From Terriglobales bacterium (GTDB lineage Bacteria > Acidobacteriota > Terriglobia > Terriglobales > Acidobacteriaceae): a DNA stretch of 7,523 nt. Positions 1 to 5,399 of the stretch are shown in pieces (position 1 is the first letter of the stretch; each line of letters starts with the position of its first letter). The notes under the pieces are model-generated. The model saw only the letters and a program-made list of their open reading frames with translations. It was not told where the DNA came from and did not search any database. The stretch lies in contig JASHXK010000330.1 of the NCBI GenBank assembly GCA_030043575.1, positions 1-7,523 on the forward strand. Reading direction: 5' to 3'. The position numbers and the translations under genes were made by a program.

Positions 1-1138
1 CTTCTGAGCGTCCGGCAAGAATGTTGGCCTGCACCGCTGCACCCAGCGCGACCACTTCGTCGGGATTCAACTCGCAGTGCGGCTTGCGCTGGAAGAGCTC
101 TTCGACAAGCTGCCGCACGCGCGGAATGCGCGTTGAGCCGCCCACCAGTACAGCTTCGTCGACCTGGCTTGGCGCAAGGCCGGCATCCTTCATCGCCTGC
201 CGCACCGGCCCCGCCGTGCGCTCGATCACCGGCTGAATCAGCTGCTCGAATTGCGCGCGCGTGATCTCGCGCTGATAGCGCTTGCCGCCAGGAAGCTCGA
301 CATCCAGGAGCGTCTGGTCATTCGCCGATAGCGCAATCTTCGCCTCAATCACAGCTTTGCGGATCGTCTGCACGACTTCGGCGTTGCGCCGCAGATCCAG
401 GTCCAGATCGCCCTGAATGTCGTCGAGCGCAATCGTGATCAGCAGGTTGTCGATGTCGTCGCCGCCGAGATGGGTGTCGCCGTTAGTCGAAATCACCTCG
501 AAGATGCCTTCGTGCAGCTTGAGAATCGAGATATCGAATGTGCCGCCGCCGAGGTCATAAACCGCAACCGTCGCGGTCTCGGTCTTATCGATACCGTAAG
601 CCAGCGCAGCAGCCGTCGGCTCATTGACCAGGCGCAGAACTTCCAGCCCGGCGATCCGGCCCGCGTCTTTCGTGGCCTGCCGCTGCGCATCATTGAAGTA
701 GGCCGGAACGGTGATGACCGCCTTGGTTACCGGAGCGGAAAAATACCGCTCGGCATTGCGCTTGAGCTGGCGAAGAATAAACGCGGAAATCTCCGGCGGA
801 GTGAAGGTCTTCGTGCCCAGCTTGATGCGCAGCACCTCGCCGGGCAAGAGATCGTCGGCCAAGCGGAAAGGGAAGAGCTTCAGCTCGTCCCGGATATCTT
901 CGACGCCGCGGCCCATCAGACGCTTCACACTGTAGACCGCGTGGTCCGGCGTCTCGAACAGATATTTGCGCGCCGCATTGCCGACAACAATCTGTCCGGC
1001 AGGATCGAGCGCCACGATCGACGGAACAAGATTCGACCCATCCTCACCTGGAATCACGACCGGGTGGTCGCCCTCCATGTAGGCCACCAGCGAGTTCGTA
1101 GTGCCAAGATCAATGCCGACGATGCGGTCCGTTGCCAT
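1..1138 (-). CDS. hscA: Fe-S assembly Hsp70 chaperone HscA (N-terminal 379 residues, runs off left edge)
   Basis: Hsp70-family ATPase that, with the J-protein HscB, acts on cluster-loaded IscU in the cytoplasm to promote transfer of the cluster to apo-proteins. I translated the minus strand from the ATG at 1138-1136 and found 379 codons open to the window edge. Visible Hsp70 signatures are the phosphate-1 loop GIDLGTTNS (residues 8-16), VPAYFNDAQRQAT (144-156), NEPTAAALAYG (172-182), the phosphate-2 motif DLGGGTFDISIL (195-206), and the adenosine-site motif VLVGGSTRIPRV (330-341). This covers almost the whole nucleotide-binding domain; the substrate-binding domain lies outside the window. A GGAAGGA ribosome-binding site lies about 12 bases upstream, slightly far. 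Calling it HscA rather than DnaK rests mainly on its place directly after hscB in an isc cluster; the sequence itself is DnaK-like. It is separated from hscB by 286 bases of repeats, so it might have its own transcript. Confidence 0.9.
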   Translation of the reverse strand, partial: MATDRIVGIDLGTTNSLVAYMEGDHPVVIPGEDGSNLVPSIVALDPAGQIVVGNAARKYLFETPDHAVYSVKRLMGRGVEDIRDELKLFPFRLADDLLPGEVLRIKLGTKTFTPPEISAFILRQLKRNAERYFSAPVTKAVITVPAYFNDAQRQATKDAGRIAGLEVLRLVNEPTAAALAYGIDKTETATVAVYDLGGGTFDISILKLHEGIFEVISTNGDTHLGGDDIDNLLITIALDDIQGDLDLDLRRNAEVVQTIRKAVIEAKIALSANDQTLLDVELPGGKRYQREITRAQFEQLIQPVIERTAGPVRQAMKDAGLAPSQVDEAVLVGGSTRIPRVRQLVEELFQRKPHCELNPDEVVALGAAVQANILAGRSE

Positions 1139-1424
1139 GCGCGGCGATTCTGTCCTTCCGGTCGGGCTTTTGGCTCATAGCTCTTAGCTCTGGCAATGTG
1201 CTGGCCCTTAGGGCGTTTTGTGTCAGGGCACGACTTCAGTCGTGCCGATTGCGTTGTTTGATGAGCCGGGCTTTAGCCCCTGCGCACGATTTACAGAGGC
1301 TGAAGCCGTAGCCTGACTGCGTCGCTAACGGCACGAGTAAACTCGTGCCCTGACACGAAGCAAACTCTCGCAAACCTCCTCCGACTCTGGCGAACAGCGA
1401 ATAGCGAAAAGCGAAGAGCGATCT
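1139..1424. repeat. hscB-hscA gap: palindromes forming a larger inverted repeat
   Basis: No gene is seen in these 286 bases. They hold two similar 27-base repeats in opposite orientation, at 1220-1246 and 1330-1356, each made of a perfect 8-bp stem with a 4-base loop (GGCACGAC-TTCA-GTCGTGCC, and GGCACGAG-TAAA-CTCGTGCC) plus an outer GTGTCAG/CTGACAC tail. Because the two copies are inverted relative to each other they could also pair as one long stem enclosing about 83 bases. Between them are smaller palindromes GGGC-TTTA-GCCC (1268-1279) and GGC-TGAA-GCC (1298-1307), and before them GCCC-TTA-GGGC (1204-1214). None is followed by a T-run on the minus strand, so I do not call them intrinsic terminators. 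Confidence 0.8.
1395..1422. repeat. Four-copy 7-bp tandem repeat just after hscB
   Basis: Four consecutive heptamers CAGCGAA, TAGCGAA, AAGCGAA and GAGCGAT differ mainly at the first base. They end two bases from the hscB stop codon (1425-1427). This looks like a short microsatellite-type repeat. No function is evident. Confidence 0.75.
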
Positions 1425-2195
1425 TCACTCCAGCACACCCTCGACATCCTGCAACAAATTCTGCAGATACTTTCGCCGGTTCAGCACGTCCAGCAGCTTG
1501 TCGCGCGCGGCCAGGCGATCGTCCTCCAGAACATTGCCGCCGTCCTGGGCGCGATCCACCAGTGCGTCCCATTCGTTCCACGCCGCGTATAGCTCCTGTA
1601 TCATGCCGTCGTACTTCGCCTCTAGATGCTTCTTTGTGTCACGCAACTCCCGTTCGAGCGTGCGATCCGGCTCGCCCAGCTTCTTGTTCATGCGCGCTTC
1701 TTCCAGCTGCATGTTCAATTCAAAAACCTGCTCCAGCAGATCCGGCGGCACCGCCTGCTTCTTCGCTGCGCCAGTACGTCGCGCTTCTTCCGTCGCCGTC
1801 TTCGACTGTTCTTCCCACCGCACGCCCTGCAGGCGCAGCAGATATTCGGTACGCGTGATGGGATCCTTCAACGTGCGATACGCGTCATTGAGTTGCGAGC
1901 TCTGCTCCAGACTCCACTCCTGCTCCTGCGCGCTGCTGATGGCGTTGATATCGGGGTGCAGGTGCCGGCTGAGGTTGTAGAACTCGCGTTCCAGCGTTGC
2001 GGTGTCGAGATTCAGCCTGTACGGCAATCCAAAGAACGTGAAGTAGTCGGCCGGCGCCGGAGGCTGCACCTTACCGCATTGCTGGCAGAAGTGCGCCGCA
2101 CGCATCGCGCCACAGGACCAGCAATTGACCTTGGTCGGCTTGCTCGGGCTGGTGACCAGGATGCCGGCGGCATGCTGCTGCTCAGTTTGGGGCAT
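1425..2195 (-). CDS. hscB: Co-chaperone HscB with N-terminal zinc ribbon (J-domain protein)
   Basis: J-domain co-chaperone that delivers IscU to HscA and stimulates its ATPase. I prefer the ATG at 2195 (MPQTEQ..., 256 residues). The frame stays open upstream to 2243, but those extra 16 residues are read out of an inverted-repeat element and are probably not coding. A weak GGTGA site precedes the ATG. Residues 25-40 hold two CxxC pairs (C25/C28, C37/C40), a likely zinc-binding ribbon. The J-domain follows, with DYFTFFGLP at 50-58 and the essential HPD at 80-82 (in HLHPD). The C-terminal part is rich in charged residues and helical, as in the HscB domain that binds IscU. E. coli HscB (about 171 residues) lacks the ribbon; the human and some bacterial homologues have CxxC pairs there. 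It lies between iscA and hscA on the same strand. Confidence 0.9.
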   Translation of the reverse strand: MPQTEQQHAAGILVTSPSKPTKVNCWSCGAMRAAHFCQQCGKVQPPAPADYFTFFGLPYRLNLDTATLEREFYNLSRHLHPDINAISSAQEQEWSLEQSSQLNDAYRTLKDPITRTEYLLRLQGVRWEEQSKTATEEARRTGAAKKQAVPPDLLEQVFELNMQLEEARMNKKLGEPDRTLERELRDTKKHLEAKYDGMIQELYAAWNEWDALVDRAQDGGNVLEDDRLAARDKLLDVLNRRKYLQNLLQDVEGVLE

Positions 2196-2205
2196 TTTGT
2201 TTTCA

Positions 2206-2272
2206 CCACAGAGACACAGAGGCACAGAGGTCGTTAAGACCAAAGCTCCTCTGTGTCTCTGTGCCTCTGTGG
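2206..2272. repeat. Imperfect inverted repeat of CACAGAG units between iscA and hscB
   Basis: Two 25-base arms, 2206-2230 and 2248-2272, are reverse complements apart from two positions and are separated by 17 bases. Each arm is built from CACAGAG-type units (CCACAGAG, CACAGAG, CACAGAGG). The element fills nearly the whole iscA-hscB gap: its right arm ends four bases before the iscA stop and its left arm begins about ten bases before the preferred hscB start. In the transcript it would form a long stem close to the hscB ribosome-binding site. I recall similar CACAGAGG-rich repeats as dispersed elements in environmental bacterial genomes, but could not check this. Confidence 0.85.
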
Positions 2273-2276
2273 TTCA

Positions 2277-2657
2277 TCATGAGAACGAGCTTCCGCAGCC
2301 GCACGACTTTTGCGCATTCGGATTGTTGAAGACGAATCCTTGCCGTATCAGCGTCTCTTCGTAGTCGAGCACCATGCCGTGCAGATAGATGAACGACTTG
2401 GGATCGACAAAGACGCGTACATCGCTGAACTGGAAGATACGATCGCGTTCCGCCGGTCCGTCCTCGAAGCGAATGACGTAACTCAACCCTGAACAGCCAC
2501 CTCCCTGCACGCCCAGCCGCAAGCCGCCTTCGGCCGGCGAGATGTTTTCCTTCGCCATTGCCGCACGAACGCGCGCCAGCGCCTTTTCCGTGATGTCGAT
2601 GCCCCCGGAGGGTTTCGGCGAAGCAACGGGAGGATTTTCGATCTTGGCCGTAGTCAT
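2277..2657 (-). CDS. iscA: A-type iron-sulfur carrier protein IscA/ErpA
   Basis: A-type Fe-S carrier of the HesB/IscA/SufA family, which passes clusters from the scaffold to target enzymes. From the ATG at 2657 it is 126 residues (MTTAKIEN...). A GTG at 2672 would add five residues but has no better ribosome-binding site. The family core starts at about residue 20 (IDITEKALARV). The three conserved cysteines are present: C55 in GGGCSGLSY, and C119 and C121 in the C-terminal CGCGSSF. About 20 residues rich in proline and serine precede the core, making it longer than E. coli IscA (107). All three ligand positions are ordinary cysteine codons, unlike iscU next to it. It could equally be labelled ErpA; the isc context favours iscA. 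Confidence 0.92.
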   Translation of the reverse strand: MTTAKIENPPVASPKPSGGIDITEKALARVRAAMAKENISPAEGGLRLGVQGGGCSGLSYVIRFEDGPAERDRIFQFSDVRVFVDPKSFIYLHGMVLDYEETLIRQGFVFNNPNAQKSCGCGSSFS

Positions 2658-2830
2658 AATTTGCGATCTCACTCTAGATCTATGAATGAAAAGCAGATCC
2701 CTCGCGAGCTAAAGCTCGCTCGGGATGACAAAGGAATGATTGCGTCCTCGGCACGACTGAAGTCGTGCCCTGATACAAAACACTCGAGCCCAAATCCTCA
2801 CTTTAAGACGTGCCATGACACGAATCCCGA
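2658..2830. repeat. iscU-iscA gap with tetraloop palindromes
   Basis: The gap contains two perfect palindromes with 4-base loops: GCGAGC-TAAA-GCTCGC at 2704-2719 and GGCACGAC-TGAA-GTCGTGCC at 2750-2769. The second is followed by CTGATAC and so is a further copy of the repeat seen twice in the hscB-hscA gap. A decayed half copy (ACGTGCCATGACACGAA) lies at 2809-2825, immediately before the iscU stop. No gene is seen. Confidence 0.8.
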
Positions 2831-3265
2831 TCATGCGTGCTTTGCTGTCGATCCTGTTGTCGCATCCGATGCTACGGGCGCCGCAGCGTTCTTCTTCTTC
2901 CAGTCGCCGATGGCGGCGCGAATGGCGTCCTCCGCCAGCACAGAGCAGTGAATCTTCACCGGCGGCAGCGCCAGCTCCTTCACGATGTCGGTGTTGCGGA
3001 TCGTGAGTGCTTCGTCAACACTCTTGCCTTTCACCCACTCCGTTGCCAGCGATGAAGACGCGATCGCCGAGCCTCAGCCGAAGGTCTTGAACTTGGCGTC
3101 TTCGATGACGTTGGTCTCGGGGTTGACCTTGATTTGCAGCTTCATCACATCGCCGCACTCGGGCGCGCCCACCAGGCCGGTGCCGACCTCGGGGCTGTTC
3201 TTGTCGAGCGATCCCACGTTGCGTGGGTTGCTGTAGTGATCGAGAACTTTGTCGCTGTAGGACAT
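2831..3265 (-). CDS. iscU: Fe-S scaffold IscU with in-frame UGA at a conserved ligand cysteine (candidate selenoprotein)
   Basis: Scaffold on which IscS-derived sulfur and iron are built into a [2Fe-2S] cluster before HscA/HscB-driven release. Read from the ATG at 3265 (GGGAG site seven bases upstream) through one UGA at 3076-3074, it is 144 residues. It begins MSYSDKVLDHYSNPRNVGS and contains GAPECGDVMKLQIKV (C37, D39), then KFKTFG, UGA (residue 64), GSAIASSSLATEWVKGKS, and LPPVKIHC (100-107, with H106 and C107). The N- and C-terminal parts are in the same frame and match E. coli IscU closely, so no frameshift is needed. The UGA replaces the cysteine equivalent to E. coli Cys63, a cluster ligand. 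The C-terminal tail after about residue 123 is an alanine, serine and threonine-rich extension. Selenocysteine insertion is the favoured reading. A sequencing error (TGC to TGA) or a recent nonsense mutation are the alternatives. An automatic annotation would split it into two fragments (3265-3074, and from a GTG at 3034 to 2831). Confidence 0.93.
3046..3070 (-). promoter_or_regulatory. Possible bacterial SECIS-like stem-loop downstream of the iscU UGA
   Basis: In the mRNA, counting the U of UGA as 1, bases 7-14 (UCGGCGAU) pair with 24-31 (AUCGCUGG) in eight pairs, two of them G-U. Inside, C15 could bulge and G16 pair with C23, leaving the loop CGUCUU. A bulge followed by a short pair and a loop with GUCU resembles the apical part of the E. 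coli fdhF SECIS (loop AGGUCU). However, the loop GU lies at positions 18-19 rather than 23-24, so the stem is closer to the UGA than the E. coli rule allows. The same bases also encode the conserved GSAIASSSLA, so the pairing could be chance. Confidence 0.35.
3074..3076 (-). other. Candidate selenocysteine codon (UGA, residue 64 of IscU)
   Basis: The plus strand reads TCA at 3074-3076, so the minus strand reads TGA between GGC (Gly63) and GGC (Gly65). This is the only stop between the iscU ATG and its terminal stop at 2831-2833. A UGA, not UAA or UAG, exactly at a catalytic or ligand cysteine is the classic signature of selenocysteine. Direct proof would need protein data or recurrence in related genomes. 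Confidence 0.6.
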
Positions 3266-3489
3266 CTTCCTGCTCCCTGGCGCTGGCCTGAAGGCCGGCT
3301 TTCCATGTGCCGTCCCCGAAGGGACTCGCGATTTCCTTACCGCCCTTCCCAGCGCTGAAGCGCTGGGCTTTCTTATTTCGCGCCCGTGGCGCTTGGGCGT
3401 CGGCGTTCGCGCCTTACGTCAAGGACTCAACCTGCGCGGCGTGAATGTCGCCAGCTAAAGCCGGCTCAATTTCCAGATGCGGCGGTGAC
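3266..3489. repeat. iscS-iscU gap, proximal part: scattered tetraloop palindromes
   Basis: No gene is seen. Palindromes with 4-base loops are GCTGGCC-TGAA-GGCCGGC (3282-3299, one G-T pair), GTCCC-CGAA-GGGAC (3312-3325), CCCAGCGC-TGAA-GCGCTGGG (3348-3367) and the slightly mismatched GCCAGC-TAAA-GCCGGC (3450-3465). The hairpin at 3348-3367 is followed by a T-rich stretch only on the plus strand, so it does not look like a terminator for the isc genes. On the minus strand the first hairpin lies 17 bases upstream of the iscU start, next to its ribosome-binding site. Confidence 0.8.
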
Positions 3490-3625
3490 GCGGACCTGAA
3501 GGTCCGCTCTACCCGAACCTGCTCTAACGCAGCGCTAAAGCGCTGCACTACTCGCACCTGCTCTAACGCGGCGTTAAAGCGCCGCTCCATCCGGCTTCGA
3601 TCCTGATGCGGCGCGAAAGCGCCGC
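3490..3625. repeat. Four-unit array of 18-bp palindromes with 39-40 bp period
   Basis: Four 18-base palindromes lie at 3490-3507, 3529-3546, 3568-3585 and 3608-3625. Each has a 7-bp stem and a 4-base loop: GCGGACC-TGAA-GGTCCGC, GCAGCGC-TAAA-GCGCTGC, GCGGCGT-TAAA-GCGCCGC (one G-T pair) and GCGGCGC-GAAA-GCGCCGC. The intervening segments are 21, 21 and 22 bases; the first two share the ending ACCTGCTCTAAC. The stems differ but stay paired while the loop keeps its AA. The array ends six bases before the iscS stop codon. It resembles a tandemly expanded REP-like element, not a CRISPR. Confidence 0.85.
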
Positions 3626-3630
3626 ACTGC

Positions 3631-4893
3631 CTAATGCGTCGGCTCCGCGGCCCATTGCACCTTCTTCAAATCCACGCCTTCCTTCGCCATCTCGTACAGC
3701 GGCGAGAGCTCACGCAGGCGGTTCACCGTATCGACGACGCGCTTGGCCACGTAATCCACTTCCGCCTCGGTATTGAAGCGCCCAATGCCAAAGCGAATCG
3801 AGCTATGCGCCAGATCGTCGCCCGCACCCAGCGCCTTCAGCACATACGACGGCTCCAGCGTTGCCGACGTGCACGCCGATCCGCTCGACACCGCAACGTC
3901 GTTGATGCCCATCAGAAGCGACTCACCTTCGACATATGCAAAACTCAAGTTCAAATTTCCCGGCAACCGGTGTTCCATCGAGCCGTTGATGTATACCTCG
4001 TCGAGCTGGCTCATGATCGCGGTCTTCAGACGCTCGCGCAGCGCGGCCAGCCTCGTCGCTTCCTCTGTCATCTCCGCACCGGCGATTTCGCACGCCTTGC
4101 CGAGCCCGACAATCCCCGGAACATTGAGCGTTCCCGATCGCATGCCGCGCTCGTGTCCGCCGCCGTCGATCTGCGCCACCAGTTGCACGCGCGGATTCTT
4201 GCGCCGCACATACAGGGCGCCGACGCCTTTCGGTCCATAAAGTTTGTGCGCCGAGATCGACGCGATATCGACGTTGTCTTGAATCACATTAAACGGCACC
4301 TTGACGACGGCCTGCACCGCATCGCTGTGAAACAGCACGCCACGCTCGTGACACAGCGCGCCGATCTCGCGAATCGGCTGTAGCACGCCGACCTCGTTGT
4401 TCGCCGCCATGATGGTCACGAGAATCGTCTTGTCGTCCATGGCGCGCTTCAGGTCATCGAGATCGATGCGGCCGTCCTTCTGCACCGGCAGCCAGGTCAC
4501 GCGAAAGCCCTGTTTCTCCAGCCGCTTGCAGCTGTCGAGCACTGCCTTGTGTTCGGTCGCCTGCGTGATAATGTGGTTGCCCTTTTCGCGATACATCTCG
4601 GCGACGCCCTTGATGGCCAGGTTGTCGCTCTCGGTTGCGCCGGAGGTAAAGATGATCTCCTTCGAGCTCGCGCTGATCAGCCTGGCGATCTGCGCCCGGG
4701 CCTGCTCCACCGCGTGCTCGGCCACCCAGCCGAACTCGTGATTGCGGCTGGCCGCGTTGCCGTAGGTCTCGCTGAAGTATGGGAACATCGCTTCCAGCAC
4801 GCGCGGATCGGTGCGCGTTGTGGCGTGATTGTCCATGTAAATCGGCAGCTTCACGTCGCTCTTGCCGTTACCTGCCATTGCGTTCGTGCTCAT
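3631..4893 (-). CDS. iscS: Cysteine desulfurase IscS
   Basis: PLP-dependent class V aminotransferase-fold enzyme converting L-cysteine to L-alanine and passing the persulfide sulfur to IscU; homologues can also act on selenocysteine. It has 420 residues against 404 in E. coli, the difference mostly a 16-residue N-terminal lead before LPIYMDNHATTRTDPRV. Visible sites are TSGATESDN (83-91), TEHKAVLD with H115, the AANNEVGVLQP stretch (163-173), HSDAVQ (189-194), the PLP lysine K217 in SAHKLYGPKG, and the catalytic loop SSGSACTSA with C341. The end DLKKVQWAAEPTH corresponds to the C-terminal region that contacts IscU in E. coli. The ATG at 4893 has AGGAG nine bases upstream, overlapping the iscR stop codon; the two genes are 12 bases apart and surely cotranscribed. 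Confidence 0.97.
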   Translation of the reverse strand: MSTNAMAGNGKSDVKLPIYMDNHATTRTDPRVLEAMFPYFSETYGNAASRNHEFGWVAEHAVEQARAQIARLISASSKEIIFTSGATESDNLAIKGVAEMYREKGNHIITQATEHKAVLDSCKRLEKQGFRVTWLPVQKDGRIDLDDLKRAMDDKTILVTIMAANNEVGVLQPIREIGALCHERGVLFHSDAVQAVVKVPFNVIQDNVDIASISAHKLYGPKGVGALYVRRKNPRVQLVAQIDGGGHERGMRSGTLNVPGIVGLGKACEIAGAEMTEEATRLAALRERLKTAIMSQLDEVYINGSMEHRLPGNLNLSFAYVEGESLLMGINDVAVSSGSACTSATLEPSYVLKALGAGDDLAHSSIRFGIGRFNTEAEVDYVAKRVVDTVNRLRELSPLYEMAKEGVDLKKVQWAAEPTH

Positions 4894-4905
4894 CGGTCCG
4901 AACTC

Positions 4906-5361
4906 CTATAACTGCGACGTCCATCCCAGGTTCACAAATTGCGGTGCGGGAGCGTGCTCCGGGTCGGTCATCTCCCAAAGCGTCAGCCGGTCGAGAACCT
5001 CTTCGATGCTGCGGCTCACTTTGCGCAGCGGCTCGCGTACCGTGCAGCGCGCGCTTTGCCCGCAGCCGCGCACGGCAGCGCTGCACGACGTCATGAACAA
5101 CGGGCCGTCAATCGCGCGGATTACCTCGAAGGCCGTGATCGTGCGCGGATCGCGCGCCAGCGTGTAGCCGCCGTGCGTGCCGTATTGCGAAAGCAGCAAA
5201 CCGGCCTTCGTCAGCCGCTGCAGGATCTTCGCCAGCGCCTCCTGCGGTATGCCGTAGATGTCGGCCAGATCCTTCGCGCTGCACGCACCCGAGCCATCAT
5301 GCTGCGCCAGGTGCCGCATCGCGATCAGCCCGTAGTCGGCTTTTTTAGTGAGCTTCAGCAT
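4906..5361 (-). CDS. iscR: Rrf2-family Fe-S sensing regulator IscR
   Basis: Winged-helix repressor that binds a [2Fe-2S] cluster and adjusts isc expression to demand. I choose the ATG at 5361 (MLKLTKKADYGLIAMRHLA, 151 residues), which aligns with the Rrf2 start. The frame is open up to 5526, but those 55 residues cross the probable promoter and operator. The DNA-binding domain covers about residues 1-75, with the wing at GTHGGYTLARDP (61-72). Three cysteines of the cluster-binding segment are present: C93, C100 and C106 (C-x6-C-x5-C). E. coli IscR uses His107, three residues after the last cysteine, as fourth ligand; here that position is Arg109. No strong ribosome-binding site is seen before the ATG. 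The gene heads the isc cluster and lies 12 bases from iscS. Confidence 0.93.
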   Translation of the reverse strand: MLKLTKKADYGLIAMRHLAQHDGSGACSAKDLADIYGIPQEALAKILQRLTKAGLLLSQYGTHGGYTLARDPRTITAFEVIRAIDGPLFMTSCSAAVRGCGQSARCTVREPLRKVSRSIEEVLDRLTLWEMTDPEHAPAPQFVNLGWTSQL

Positions 5362-5372
5362 CTCTTGGCCGA

Positions 5373-5396
5373 ATATACGACCAAAACGGTCGCTAT
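5373..5396 (-). promoter_or_regulatory. Probable IscR/Rrf2 operator upstream of iscR
   Basis: A perfect inverted repeat CGACC-AAAAC-GGTCG (5378-5392) is flanked by AT-rich ATATA and CTAT, giving an overall ATA...GACC...GGTC...TAT layout similar to the E. coli IscR type-1 site. It lies 11 bases upstream of the iscR ATG and just downstream of the TACAAT at 5400-5405, where a bound repressor would cover the transcription start. Autoregulation by IscR is inferred. Confidence 0.6.
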
Positions 5397-5399
5397 TAA

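Noticed and set aside
470..1180. Long plus-strand open frame of 236 codons
   Set aside because: It is antisense to hscA, whose minus-strand product has clear Hsp70 motifs. The plus frame shows no recognisable domain and is a shadow in GC-rich DNA.
1626..2237. Plus-strand open frame of 203 codons opposite hscB
   Set aside because: Antisense to hscB and ending in the CACAGAG repeat. No family is recognisable.
2196..2243. N-terminal extension of HscB (MVLTTSVPLCLCGENK)
   Set aside because: The extra residues are encoded by the inverted-repeat element, and the ATG at 2195 gives a natural start.
2831..3265. iscU as a simple pseudogene
   Set aside because: Apart from the single UGA at a ligand cysteine there is no frameshift, deletion or loss of motif, and the rest of the isc cluster is intact. 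Kept only as an alternative.
3348..3367. Rho-independent terminator between iscS and iscU
   Set aside because: The stem is strong, but the T-rich tail is on the plus strand, opposite to the isc genes, and there is no plus-strand gene ending there.
3490..3625. Possible CRISPR array (regular palindromic repeats with about 21-base spacers)
   Set aside because: The repeats are only 18 bases and differ from each other in the stem, the spacers resemble each other, and no cas gene is present. It fits a REP-like tandem element.
3634..4383. Plus-strand open frame of 249 codons opposite iscS
   Set aside because: Arginine- and histidine-rich shadow of a well-conserved cysteine desulfurase. No domain is visible.
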